64,000 nt of DNA from Casuarius casuarius (lineage: Eukaryota; Chordata; Aves; Casuariiformes; Casuariidae). The stretch spans positions 248,001 to 312,000 of the forward strand of contig PTFA01000368.1 in the NCBI GenBank assembly GCA_003342895.1, in the 5' to 3' direction. The position numbers were made by a program, and so were the translations under genes. Below, piece by piece: positions 12,216 through 56,200 of this stretch (positions are counted from its first letter, which is position 1; the number at the start of each line of letters is the position of its first letter). Under the pieces are notes generated by a model. It had not been told where the DNA came from. It was given only the letters and a program-made list of their open reading frames with translations, and did not search any database.

Positions 12216-14798
12216 TCCTGAAGAGAAATCCTTTTAGATTAACAAGTCATTAATCCTTTCACATCAGATACACTCCATGCCACCATGACTGCAGCTAGCA
12301 TAGATGTATTTTGCAAGTATGAACGTCAAACTGAGATTTTGATCTTGCTGTGCAATAAACTGAAGGTTTCATCATGCTTGCAGTAGGGGTTAGGGCTTCA
12401 CTTCCATGTTATCCTCAGGTAATTGTGAAGGTTAGCTACACAGATCCAGAACTGTAAACTGGATCATCTGAAGATATGGGGCAAAGATCCCAAGTTTGCA
12501 TTTCTTGTCCACTGGCATTTTGGATGAATAAGTAATACTGTCAAAAAAGACCTGCAACTTTAGCCACAAATAGACAACAAAGCTGGGTGATCAAGATACA
12601 GGACCAGAACTGTCCCTCCATTCCCATTTCCATTCATCTCACATACACCTGTCATGCATCTAGCCTGTTTCACCATTGCTAATACAAAAGTGTCTGCAGC
12701 CTTCATCACCCATAATTTCTCTCCACTTTACCAATGTTCTGAATTTCAAAATCTTTCTTCTTACCTCTCCTCCTTTCCTATTCTTTTCTCTTCCTGTACT
12801 AATATACAACTCTGACTGCATTAAGTAACCTGTGAGGATTTCTGGAGATAGATTCTATGGAATACACCATTTATCAAGGTTATTTTAAAGGAGAAAGGGG
12901 TGATAAGCCTATCTTCCTCCATATGAATCCTTGCTGCTTTATTAAAGTTTTCCTTGAGGCATAGATGAATTGATTATGTAGCAATTAAAGAGAACTAAAA
13001 ACTTTCAGTATTATAGAGACTGCCCTTTATTTACTACTACTCCTATTGAACCACTGGGCCTTGAGAATATAAATGGACCAAAGCTGAAGCCTAAGGATGC
13101 TAACAAATACCTGCCCTTCCCCAAGCAGGAACTACAAAGCTGCAAAAAAAATTTTACAGACTTTTCACCAGATAGACAGAGATAGGTGTCAAGGCTGAGA
13201 CCTACTGCAGAGGTAAAATCTAAACCAACAAATTCACCACCTGCACAGCTTTTAAATGGAAGACTAAGAAGTTAATCTAACAGAACAACTTTCATCTTGC
13301 AGCCTTACTCCCTATGAAAGCCAGTATCAGTCTAATATCTAGTACGTCTAAAAGTAAAATCTGCTAGTTCAGCACCAAAAAAACCTTGAAGGTTTCTGTT
13401 TCTCCACTTGCAAAAATTGTTAACACAAAGATAATCATCACAGAGGGAAATGTGTCTTTTTGGACTTTTTTAAATATTGAGATTTTTATCAATTCCCTGA
13501 TACCCTTGCAGATCCTTTCCTCTTTACATTTTGGAGAAAATACATCCATATACATACACGCATGAATCATCATAACAGTCCCGGCATGCAAGTAGGTTTC
13601 CATATCACAGTTTTGAATGTGGATAACATCAGCAACCAAAAACATCAGGGATGGGCCTGCTATCACGTAGTGATCCATAGATGAGCAGCTAGTAAGACCC
13701 AAGAATCCTGGCAGGTAGTTACCTACTCAGAGTGTCAGGCAAATTTCATTTCACAACAGTCCACATGCCAAATTAACAACTGCTGGTAACGGACAATCTC
13801 TAAGATGCAACATAAAGAAGTGATCTAGAAAATACCACAGACAATTATGAAAAGAACAATAGTATATTTTTCACATTGAAGAACTCATTAGTAAGGAACT
13901 ACTTATCCTGAAAACAGCTGAGAGCAAAAAAAGCATGTATTGCTTCTGAGCTCTGCTGTCCCTCCCGACAAGTCAAAGATTTCCCATTTCCAGCCCCACA
14001 GCACTCCATTAAGAGTTCCCTTGACGGTCAAATAGCTAGACTGAACTTTTGCACAGAAAAAACACCAGAAACACCAGAGCATGAGGAATGCAGTAGGCAT
14101 CTAAATGCTACAGGTTCCCTTGGCTGAACAGCAGCCCTGCGGACTCTATACTTCCATCATGCAGTGAAAAGCTTGCCTTAACCTCTTCAAAGATTATTTG
14201 CAAACCAGAAAAAAATAAAAAGGTGGTACTTTAACTAAACAGCATACTAAAAACCTTTAGAGCCATTAGGTGGGTTGAGTTTAGAGTCCTTTCAGAAAGG
14301 AGGCAGCCAGGACTCTCATGAACTTCTCTATGCACTGGGTGATGCTTCCCAGAAGACCAGTACGCCCCAGAAGTACAACGCAACAGCGCTGGTGCTGACC
14401 ATCTCCCACCCACCATTTATGGATGACAAGCCGGTCCTGTCAAAAGATAAGCAGCACTGAAAACTAGCAAGGGGTCAGGCACATCCAGCTATCTCAAGCT
14501 TTCTTTTCCTCTAAAATTTACATAAAACTGATCTAGGACCCAAACTACATCTAGATCTTGCAGTCTTGCAAACCAAGTGCTTACCAGTATTCAGAGGCAT
14601 CATCAGGAGGACAATATATCATCTACCTCTGTTCATTAGCATGTTTAGAGAATAAGAAATGCTCCTGGTATGAAAGAGCAATGACTTTAAGGATAGAAAA
14701 ATGCTTCAAACACTGGGTGTACAGTAAGGCTTAAAAGTTTCACTGTCTTTACTCTGATGTATTAAAAACATCTGAGAGAATATTTCTGGCAGGTGGGG

Positions 14799-14839
14799 TT
14801 TTTTTTGTTTTGTTTTGTTTTTGTTTTGTTTTTTTTTTT
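14799..14839. repeat. T-rich tract with TTTTG units
   Basis: It has repeated TTTTG pentamers running into poly(T). It may be the tail of a minus-strand retroposon, but no body is recognised. Confidence 0.75.
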
Positions 14840-15560
14840 AATAGGCAGGTCATTTCCATTATTTTCTCCAAGGAAAGCCCTGAAAGGACACATTCATTGT
14901 GCTGGTAGAGACAACCATACAAGCTCACAGACTGAAACAGATTTCATGCTTCCCTGGAACATCCTGCCCTGCTAGGGCTTTATGCAGAGACCAGGATTAG
15001 ATCCATACCTGAGCAAGTATATACAGCCACATAAAAGAGATTTTTTTTCCTTCAGAAAGCCTACACTAATTAACACATCACACATGCATTTTCTTCTATA
15101 ACATCAGAAACCAGCAACCATGCAGACTTTGCTGTTAAAGTGTTATGGTTTGCACTGGGCTGTGAAGTGTTTTTCCTCAAGGCAGAAGAATAATGGCAGC
15201 TACAAATTAAAATATAAGTCAAGATTCAAAGTAAAGACTCATTTAAATGATTATGAAATGAAATTATTATTCTTTTTTTAATAAAAAGGCAGGGTTGTCA
15301 ATGATCACACAATCCATCAACAGTCTGAGCCAAAACCAAAAGCGGTTGTTCCAGCCACACAGGATTTTGTTATACTGCGAAGCACTGGCCAGCGTCAATA
15401 GATTCTCACATAGCTCTGGGCTGAACGGTCACTCAGGCTCTGGGTATAAATAGATTTGAGAAACCCTTCTCACCTGTTGTTGGCCTCACAGTCAACTTTC
15501 CATTGTCCAAACAAGTTACAAATGACAATATCTGAGTGTTGTTCCAGATTTTATTTACGT

Positions 15561-15593
15561 ACATATGAATATATATATATACATATATATATG
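15561..15593. repeat. TA-rich low-complexity tract
   Basis: This is an alternating TA run with a few C/G interruptions. It has no gene content. Confidence 0.8.
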
Positions 15594-16736
15594 CCTTTTG
15601 AGAAACAGTGCATCTTTTCCTGTTACATAAGACAGCTATAAGCCAGAAATTATTCAGATCACAAATGTGCAAAGCCTTGGGATTCAGGCCAAGCTTTCTT
15701 TGTTCGGGTCTACTGCGAACACAGAATATCTAGTTAGAAAGTTTTATACTATACAGGACCTTTCAGGTACCCTGTGTCCCAGGCATGTAAACAAATGACA
15801 CCATCGTGATGCTAAATAATGAAGAGCAGCAGATGACACAAAGAAGCCTTAAGCAAAAGACAGAGAGGAGGAGAACGAGACGCTGTGAGGCAGGGATATG
15901 GTGGCACAGATTTATGAACCTTACTAGCACTGCACAAAGGAAGGTATTAGCCAAACAACTACTGGAACAAGAACAATCTGCAAGTCTGAAAAAAAGAAAA
16001 AAAGTATCCTAATATAATAATATAATAATAATACTACAGTGGTCAGAGCAATAGAGACCCTAATATTGGCACAGTTATATCCATGTGAAAGTCATCTTAT
16101 TAGCATAGCCAATTTCCCTTCTTGCATTGAAATAACTTGTACTAGTATTAAAGCATTTGCACTGACAGTGCATCACCACTAAGCAATTTTACAGCCTAAC
16201 ATATTATACACACTGACGGTATAAACAGAGGAGAACAAGGGTGCAGATAAGTGTCTCCACGCACAGAAGCACGCGTATAGATGTGTGTGTACAGGGGATG
16301 CAGCAGCAGGGAGCAACAAACCCGAACAACCTGCAGCTTTCACTCCGTCTCTGATGTGGACAGAATTTTTATTTTCTGGTCTCAAAAGCAGCAGCAGTGA
16401 AATGTGCTAATCAGCTGTGAAAGTATAGCCTTCATTTATCCAGGGCACAGCAATTAGCACAGAGAGGGCTCTACAAGCTCCTTCACCACTGCCAATCGTG
16501 CTCAAACACTATATGGAGCTTTTAAGGATAGGCAGGGGTAGTTTGTCTGCCAAATACTGTTGCTAGTTTTTTCAGCTAAAGATACCAAGGCAGAGTTACA
16601 GGCTTAAAGGTTCAGGTCAACTCTAATTTTAGCCGGAGTGGTTTTCTCACCTCTGCTGATATCAAAGGCTCTATCACATATCAGGATTCAGTGCCAGCTG
16701 TCAGGGATTTGGTAAGAGTGCCTCCACTTTTACTCC

Positions 16737-16799
16737 AATCACAGAATGGTTGAGGTTGGAAGGGACCTCTGGAGATCATCCAGTCCAAGCCCCCTGCAT
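16737..16799 (-). mobile_element. CR1 non-LTR retroposon 3' fragment
   Basis: The + strand reads ATCACAGAATGGTTGAGG followed by TTGGAAGGGACCTCTGGAGA and a 'tcatccagtccaagccccctgc' stretch. This is the reverse complement of the well-known avian CR1 3' end, which finishes in ATTCTGTG-type octamers. The element lies on the - strand with its 3' end at the left and is severely 5'-truncated, as is usual for CR1. It is the main pointer to a bird (or other sauropsid) genome. Confidence 0.9.
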
Positions 16800-18129
16800 C
16801 ACGACTTAACAACGGTAAAAATAGCCACCTCGGTGCAGCCCTTCTCCCTCCACTTGAGGGGGAAGGACTTTCACAGCTGCTTCCCAAGCCCATGTATAAC
16901 CTTGGCACAGAGTAAATTCTACCAAAATCACCTCTTTTACGCTCTGTGACCCAGTTCCATCTGTGCAAAAGCAGTTTCCTTCAGGTGGATTCATTACATC
17001 TTTGCTCCACCTCTCTCAGCAGTGTCAAGTGGCAGCATTGACATTATTCACAGCATAAGCCTTCAGCCTCAGCACCAGTATTTGGACTCAGAAAGTGACC
17101 CCATTTCTCAGGCCTTCGTCACGCTCTGCTGGGCTCATTCCCTACCAAGACAACTATGGGTCGATGACAGCTGTGACATGCTGTCCTGAAGACCCTCGGC
17201 ACCCACTCCACAGGTCCCCCTGCCAGTCCTCCACATCTCAGGCAGATGCTTCACTTTCCCCATTTCTTTTCTATGCACCAGCCTGCTTTACCACCAATCA
17301 GTAACATTCCTCTCCAATACCTGCACCTACCATCTTTCCTAGATTTTCCCCATTTGCTTGCCCACCTTCCCCTGCCCCACCCTCTCCACTTGCCTTCCTC
17401 TTTTCCGTACCCTCCCCATCCCAAAAGGCCATCTTCTTGGCAATGGCAAGTCACTCGGGTTGGAGGGCTGCATTTCCACAAGGAGCTCAAAGCATCAGGG
17501 TCCAGCTAACGCATTTGCACAGCGCAAGCGCTCTGGATCACAGACGAACTGCGTCACCACACATACGCTTTGAGTTTTTGGGAGAAGAAAATGTCCATTT
17601 GAGGAAATTATGAATTTCCCCCTCCCCCCCTCACAACTTTTCTTACCTTCAGCAAGCAGGAGGAGACTGGCTGTCACACCCAGGGTCTTTCTTGAGGGTC
17701 TGGCAAGATGCAATGCAGAGGAAACCAATGTATGAGATTGTCTTACATTTGTTCCACTGTACTGACTTCTCCTGGGGATTAATATTGCACTTTAAATGCA
17801 GTAATTAAATGAACTAAACTGGCCTTGCAAGTGTAGCTTGCAGTCTTTTTTCTGGCAGGACTTCTGAAATAAAATTATAATAAAAATAATTTAGAAAAAG
17901 AAAATACTGAAATTTATACCAGAGCTGGAAAAAGGCCCAACATGGCTCTGACTATTGTTTGTGTCTTCCAACAACCTTAATAGCGTCTTAATAGCTTGTC
18001 ACATGCATCTGGGCAAGGATATGGCAGGAGAGCTCACCTGAGCTGAATTAACCCCTACTCCATTAAACCCCCCTGGTTCTCTCTCCTTACTGAAGGCAGA
18101 GTCACTGTGTCAGCTAAATTTGATCCTTC

Positions 18130-18172
18130 AGAAAGGAGGAAAAAAAAAGAAAGAAAAAAAAAGAAAAAACAC
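18130..18172. repeat. A/G-rich tract just downstream of the TOGARAM2 poly(A) signal
   Basis: On the - strand it is T-rich and directly follows the AATAAA at 18205-18210. It fits a downstream U-rich cleavage element as well as a plain simple repeat. Confidence 0.6.
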
Positions 18173-18184
18173 CCAGGCAGAAAA

Positions 18185-20037
18185 TAGGTACTGGCAGGCA
18201 ACACTTTATTCTCTCTGACTACGTGGAACAACATACATGAAAGCAGCACTCCAGGCAAATAGAGTTAAGAAATCAGTTACATGGGTTACCTTTTAAACCT
18301 ACTTTGCAAGTGCTACAACTAAATACAGAAAAACAGGCTCTGGGAGGCTTCTTTTGATGTGCACAGAAGCCTTTTCCTCCTCGGTGCAGAAACTTCCCGC
18401 CGCGTTCCCAAGGGCTGGAGCTAGCTAAGGAGGAAGCAAAGCCAAAGCGCATTCATTCAGCAGAGCAAAAGCAGCCTGCGCCCAGCAGTGGCTAAAGGGC
18501 TCCAGACGGAAAGATCTGCAGAGGAGCACAACTGCAAGGACAACTTCTGAGGCAGAGGAGGCCAAACAAGGAGGCCCTCAAGAAATGCCACCCTTGATGA
18601 ATGGACAGTACTCAAGGTCTGCTTTTTAAATTCAGCCATCCTCTGACTTGCTCAGATGTTTCACCTTCAGCATTTTTGTGTACAAGTACACTCCTCCCAG
18701 CCCTGCCACTCCCACAAAAATACTGTGCACTACCAGGCCTTTCCTGTTTTTGGTTAGCTTTTAGAAAAGCCTCTCGAGATGCCAAACTCGGAAATGTTCT
18801 GGCATTTCTCCAAGAACTGCGGCTTCCACCAGGCTCCAGACGATCCCTGGAGACACCCGCCTTTCAGAGCGGGTCCCTGGCCTGGATCACGCGCCCGAAC
18901 TTGGCAGAAAATTCCGAGTTCCTGAATGCCCCCTACTAACAAAAACCGGGAATTCAAAAAACAACAGAAAAAAGAAAAACCACACCCTTAAAACTCCCCA
19001 GAAGAGTCTATTACCCCTTCTGTACTCTACTAAAGAGACAAGGAGATTCCTTAAGAGATGACCCAAAATGCAATGATAATATCTGGCAAGTTAGAGGCCT
19101 GTATTAGCTTTAGACATATAAAATAAATAGAGCAAATAACCTACGACTCCAAAACCCTTGGGCTGGGCAGATCTCCCTGGGTATTCCTTGGCCTCCCAAC
19201 TTTGTACAAGGCCCTCGCATCCGCCAAGAGCCCGTTGTCCTCCTAACTCTACTTCCGTGGGTCCAGCGTGCCTCCTGCCTTGGTTCTCTGTTCCTTCTCC
19301 CCCCGCTTCCACCGAGCAGTGAAGGAGGGCACGTCCCTTCCTCACTCCTCCTCCTGAATCTCACTTCCAGAAGTGCTTTTTTGGTCCACATGTAAAGCAA
19401 ACCATTCACTTTTCCCAGGACAGAAATAAAAACATTGAGAAAATATATATATTAAAAAATTACACCTTGGCCCGCGGTCTACTTCTCCCCAGCCCCCATA
19501 TGACGCCCTTGGCCCATTCACCGCCCCCTACGCAGGGCTGTAGCCCCCTGGCCCTGCCAGGAGACTTGTACAGGCACCCTGGCCCGTATGGGCAAATGAA
19601 GTGAGCTGTGCTCCCTCGCCTAACCCTAATTTATACCCCCAGTCAGCAGGAACTTGTCTCTCCCCTCTGCTCCCAGAGCCAAGCCAGCTAATCCTCCAGC
19701 CCCAGCATTTCCAAGGCCCCCCGCTCACTCCCTAAGTATGTACATAAGCCCATCTCTTATTCTGTAACTGTATATATAGAAATATATTATTTTCTTTTTT
19801 ACAGTTACAAATGGCATTTACACACAATTTTTTTTTTGCGCCTACATAAGCTTCTTGGCAGACATGAGCTCAAGAAATAAAACCTTTGAAAAATATGCAT
19901 GTGGGTTTCTTTTCTTTTTTTTTTTTTTTTTTAAAAGCCAGTTTCAAAATATACTATGTACATCCAGAGCTATGAACCCCCACCGGTGCCACGTCCACCC
20001 TCCCCATGCGGTGTCCCTCCGCAGCACCGAGCCCCCT
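18185..20037 (-). other. TOGARAM2: Putative TOGARAM2 3' UTR
   Basis: This is the sequence between the stop codon at 20038-20040 and the AATAAA at 18205-18210. It contains a T-rich run (about 19915-19933 on +) and no further coding frame. The extent is inferred from the poly(A) signal alone. Confidence 0.5.
18205..18210 (-). terminator. TOGARAM2: TOGARAM2 poly(A) signal
   Basis: TTTATT on + is AATAAA on the - strand, about 1.83 kb beyond the TOGARAM2 stop codon. It is the only canonical hexamer I found in the correct orientation between the stop and this point. A GGGTG motif and a long T-rich stretch follow it on the - strand, as expected for a cleavage site near 18185. Confidence 0.6.
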
Positions 20038-50972
<30,935 letters not shown>

Positions 50973-51294
50973 GTGCAGGGACAGACGAGCCTTTTCCAGC
51001 CAGGAGGCTACCTGACGCAGTGCTGGTCACTGGCCCTGACGCAGCCACTGGTGGGTTCCCCTGCCACATTGGATGCCTGCATGGAAAAACAAGACTGCTA
51101 GCATGGGTGACAGCTACCGCTCCCTGGCATCTCCCTCCCTGCCTGCAGGGACTCATGTGGGGAACGTGGGATGAAACCGCTAAAGTCAGGTGGCATTTAA
51201 AACCAATAGCATAAAAATATATTCAAAAAATAAATTTTGCACATGCTGGCAAACTCCCAGCCAGGAAGCCCAAATGCTGCTGGGAGACCATCAT

Positions 51295-51440
51295 CAGCGT
51301 AACGGGCGATGAGCACGACTCCCGCAGCAACTGCTCCGGCACGGCGGCAGGTTTCTCGCTGCACTCGCGGCTCTTGGCTCCGTTGCAGCGCGCTGGACCC
51401 GCTCCCATCGAACTCGCTGCTCCCGCTGCAGCTGAAGCGA
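51295..51440 (-). promoter_or_regulatory. TOGARAM2: CpG-dense patch, probable TOGARAM2 promoter
   Basis: About 18 CpG dinucleotides occur in 146 bases, against an AT-rich, CpG-poor surrounding. It lies roughly 320-470 bases upstream of the predicted exon 1 on the gene's strand. No TATA box is evident, as usual for CpG promoters of ciliary genes. A minus-strand ATG frame starting MGAGPARCNGAKSRE crosses it but no good donor links it to exon 2. Confidence 0.5.
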
Positions 51441-53184
51441 AGATTTTAGCCTTGATAGCAATGAGCCAGATGCATTTATGTCATAATTCCACAGTACGCT
51501 GAGAGCAACCAAAACATTGAGGGGCAAAATAGTTACCGGTTTCTGATAGGAACATACCTGTGTTTTAAGGGAGTGAGGTGGAACATCTGGCTACCAACAC
51601 TGGAGACCTCTGTGTAACCACTACTCAGTTTGATGAGCAAAAGCTGCCCTGAGCACTTTCCACCAGTCTGCAGGATAATTTTTTTCCAATAGGAAAGGGT
51701 AGATAAGCTTTTATGACACACCTATGAGTAATTCTGAGCTACAACTCGAATCACAACCTAAATACTTCCAAAACCTATCACCCATTAGAAAAGAAGGAAA
51801 AAAGCACTTGAAACTACTGCTGTTGTAGCTGCATTGCCTCCATTTATGATGTGGCTGAGGTACCTATAACAGTTACAACACCTCAGAAAGCCTGAGGCTA
51901 CAGCACAACCCATATTTAGGGATCCTAGCTATCCAAAATCTATATGCCATGCTCACACATGCAATTGCGCTTCCCAAGGACTAGTGAACCTGTATGCCGT
52001 GTTATAGTGTGCAGGGTTTACCAGGGTAAAGGAAGTTTATGCTTAGCCTTTAAGGTTAGTGCTATAGCAAAATGTTACACTTGCCAGCTTCAGGTCCCTG
52101 CAGTCCATTTCCTTACTGATATGGCTGCTTTCTCTCCAAAACGCCTTTCACCTTCTGACTGAGACTTCAGTCACCACACAGAGCTTTGGCCTCCTTAAAC
52201 ATTTTAGTCCATTTCTTATGATCTAATAGGAGAGGTAAAAGGAGATTTTCCAGAGCATACCATACTGCCCTTTTATCCTAAGGCTCATCAGCAGTAAAAT
52301 TCCTATAAATATCAGTGGGAACATAGATATGTCAACGTGAACCACTTTTGAAAATCCTACTCACAGAGACCTATAAAGCTCCGTGATAAGAGTTTCCATC
52401 ATCTGGCAGCTGAGTGCAGCCAAAAGGGTCAATCATGGATAGTTAAGTTAAACTATTACAAAAGAAAACATGCCTCTGAGCTTGGTGGAAGAAGCAAAAG
52501 CAGGTGCATATTCCTGTATTCTTTCAGCTTAAAACAAATAACAAAGAACGCCTGTACAAGAACTTTAAGTACCCTACTATCAATCAAACTTACAGTCAGA
52601 GAAAATGGTACCCTCAAGCCAATTACAATAGAAAATGTTCCTATTACACCACGGCCCTGTACAGTTCAACCCCTGCCCAAGACATTTTACTCTTCTCAGA
52701 AGCTTTCAAAGGCTTTATCTAGAATAAAGCAAGTGATTTCAGATGGCCTGGAGACATTTAGTTAACTCACTTCTGGCTTTAACCAGTCTAGAGACACTCA
52801 AAGAGATAGCTTAAGGTCAAGGAATGAAAGGCTAGATGCTTAAAGGGTTTTTAGAGCCTAATTCCCATTGTTTTCAATGAAAGATGGGCACTTACCATCT
52901 TCAAAAATGTGAGGTTAGGTTTATTTGGCACTGCGTACATCAAAAACAAGGAATAAGAGGTATCGTTTTGAGTAGGAAAGAGAATAAAGCAGGGATTACA
53001 GTATTTTTTTTTTGTTTCATTGCACAGGATAAATAACCAAGATATGTGCCACTGGCAATTTTGGCTGGATAAGATCATCTGCTAAATGAGGCTGAGAGTG
53101 CCCCATTGCTTTAGATATTAAAAGTGCCTGAGAGAAATCACTAAGTACCTGAAATGAGCATTATGTTGTAGTTAGGACAGAAGG

Positions 53185-53290
53185 CTACCTCTGCCATTGA
53201 CTTACTCTGTAATACAAGGCCAGTCTCTCCATGCCTCAGTTTTATTCATCTGCAAGATTGTTCTAGTAAACACTAGCATGCTATAAAGCA
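53185..53290 (+). repeat. MIR-like ancient SINE fragment
   Basis: 'CTCTGCCATTGACTTACTCT' then 'CATGCCTCAGTTTTATTCA' and 'TCTGCAAGATTG' match the MIR/L3-tail order ('ctgccattgacttactgtgtgacc', 'gcctcagttttcctcatctgtaaaatgg'). Confidence 0.7.
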
Positions 53291-56200
53291 TAATTAGGAA
53301 AGGCATTACTTACAGCATTTCCATAGCCTCTGAAGGATTAATTGGCTAAATTCAGGGCATAGTTACTGATTCAGGCCAGTTTTACATGATATGGATAACC
53401 CCAGATCTACAGCTATTCAGGACCAACCCTTTCTCTTTGGAAAAAGAGAGACAGAAGATTGCACAGAAACCACTGTAACTGCAATGGTAACTGCAGAGCA
53501 ATTTCCCTACAGGCTGGAGGAAGTGCTGGGTGTGCAGGATTCGACTTCTCCTGCCACTGCTGACACTGCAGAAAATAAGTCGGTGCCATTCTCTGTACCT
53601 GAGAATAACAGTAGCACTGGTTCATCACTGTGTGAGAAAAGTTGTTAGGAAAATGGTTTTCTGAAGAGGAAGAAATGGAACAGAGTTGCATTTGAACAGC
53701 TCCAGGCCCAGGCAACGTTTCAGTAGACAGTAACTGTGCTCCTTTCTATTCTTCTGCTGGGTCAATCGCAAGGAAATGCATCCTCAGGGATTTTCACCTT
53801 CTTTGGTCATTAGCACCCAGTAAATGTAAATAGAGATTATTTAATACCATCATTACCTTCTTTCCCAACTAATAAGTCATTTTTCTGGTGGCTTCCCAGT
53901 GCCGCAAATATTCTGTAACACTGTGTTAAACTTGCTGACTCCAGCAATCCTGCAGAGGCTGTTCAGCTTGGTACTGCCTGAGGTTGAACCAACTGCCACA
54001 ACAGCCAGAGGCCGGTCTTAAGGATGCAATGAAATAGCAGTGATGACACTAGATCATTTGCCAGTAGATTGCAGCTTACAGGGCCATAATGCAGCTGTAG
54101 CATAAAGTTTTTACGTGCAGGAAAAGAGAAATCACCCAAAGCCTGTGAGAGAATGACAGGGCGGATCTGTGTTACTGGTTGCATCTTCTTTTCCATTGGG
54201 TGCGCTGGCAGCAATCCATGAGGTGCATGTGGGTTTCTCAAAGTCACTCATCCTTCGAGTCAGTGTGCAGAACGGCCTCCAGCTGCCAGGCGTGCCGCTT
54301 CGGTAAGATGCTCAGCCCACATGAAGTGCTCCTGTCTCTTTCAGCATGATGATCCAGGGGTGCACACCTGAGATCACACATTCAATATCCATTTTTTCTT
54401 AACGCCGGACTCAGTTTTGAAGAATTTTTGGATCAGCAAACTTGTTTCCTCAAATACTGATTGCGTATGGTAAGGCAGCATAGGCAAAGGAAATGGCAAT
54501 AAAAAATTCCAAATGCCACCCATACGGGCTCTTCTTAAAAGTTCTGCCCTTGCCTGGGAAAGGAAGGTACATCTTTCATTTGGAAGATTTTAGAAGTTGA
54601 ATACCCCCACCAAAAGCTCCTGCAACGGCTGCTTTTCAGCAGAGCAGGGGTGCTCAGCCATGAAACAAGAGTTACCGCAAAAAGAGGCTTGCCCAGGGCA
54701 GCACACCAACATTTCAGAATAAGCTGCTCTGAATGCCAGACCTCATTAGCTCCTTCAGTGGTAACCAAAAAGCACTGGAACAATCGCTCATTCCAGTGCT
54801 AATGAGGTGTTGCGCTGGACACCACAGTTATTTGCGTACTGTACACAAGCATGCTCCCACTGAGCGCCGTGACGGTCTCCGTTGGAGCAGTGGCCAAGCG
54901 CTGTTGCTTGCCAAAGGCGGATGATGGATTGCCCTGCGGGCTCCGGTGGCCGCAGGACGCAACGGGACCACAGGGAGCCAGGAAGGCTGAAGCACGTTTG
55001 CCTAGAGCGTGACCCAGCCTCTACCAAAAGCGTTAGCCAGTTTCCCCTTGTCATTGAGGCGCTTTGAAGAAATCCCTTAAACTGCGAGTTCCTCATCCCA
55101 CGAGGGGCCTCAGCGTATTAATGCTGTCTAAGCAAACAGCAGTAAGGCTGTGCTGGAGAGCACTGGAAAAAACAATCAGCAGCTGCTTCTCAGAGAGTTC
55201 AGGGTCTCGGCAGGGCACATAGGACTTTTGCCCTAGAGGACTCAGGAGCAGGCCCTAGATGCTGGACACCCAAGGCTTGGGTAGAGAAGTCATGATGAGC
55301 ATCTTGAACTAACGCGTGCCCAAAGCATGCCGTGCCAGGGTCCCATGTCTCAGACTGTTAGGCCAGTTGTTTGTTTGCTCACGCACTCCCTGCGAGTACC
55401 GTGGGGTTTCTTGGGACAATTTTTCCATAGAAATATTGGGCTCGTCTCCCTCACTGCCTTCCCCTCCATTGCCTCGAGAAGAGGGGTCTCTTTCCCTCAT
55501 GCTCCTGTGCGAGTCTACAGTCCTCTAGGATGAATAAAACATCTTTACAGGCTGGTAGTTTGCTCGCAGTGGGGCCCCACGTGCTGGTCCACGCACCTTT
55601 CCTAGAGACACGGACAAGCTCTGAGCGCTCTGACACCAGCAGGGCTTCACAAATAGCTGCATAAATCCTAGCTGACTCCAGCTGAGTTTCCTGAGGGCTC
55701 TGTCCTGTTCCTGCGCAATAATCAGGCAGGGAAATTGTCAATGATCTGAAGCAATTTCATTCAGCTGTAATGCGGGATCCAAGCTCCGTATTGAAATTTT
55801 TCATTATGAGTAACAAGCGCTGGGAGCACAAAATTCAGGGCTGACATGCAAAAGCAGGAGCGTATCCTCTAATGAGACCCGCTTAATTGTCCATTTTATT
55901 ACCCTTATATCTATTCTGCTAAGTCCCAATACTGTTTTAGCACAGTAGGAACCTTGAAATACAACAGTTCCCACTGTTCAGAATTTATTTCCCAGTCCTT
56001 AAAGTATTTAAGCACCTCTCTGTCTTGCTCGGGGCCTAAGTCCCCCATGCAAGCATCACTGAAATTTTCCTAGCCTCCATCCAGCTATTGCCTAACGCCA
56101 CAGGCATTAAAATCCCCAGCACACCCAGGTGCCCACAGGCTGGTGTCTGCTTGGCACGGATGCTGTCCTGCAGCTGACCAGCTGCTCCGGGCCAAGCACC

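Larger units (their letters stand above)
8739..18204. other. Intergenic interval between PCARE and TOGARAM2, with putative PCARE 3' UTR
   Basis: There is no coding evidence on either strand; open frames here are short and do not resemble proteins. The left end should contain the PCARE 3' UTR. Possible poly(A) signals on the + strand are AATAAA at 9418-9423 (inside AT-rich sequence), 11239-11244 and near 12014; I cannot choose between them. Other contents are a TA-rich block (9300-9415), MIR-like fragments (about 10055-10152 and 12125-12215), a T/G-rich tract (14799-14839), a TA tract (15561-15593), a TAA-type run (about 16008-16035) and a CR1 fragment (16737-16799). Confidence 0.7.

Noticed and set aside
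16681..17060. Open frames on both strands around the CR1 fragment
   Set aside because: They run through the retroposon fragment and low-complexity flanks and do not encode a recognisable reverse transcriptase.
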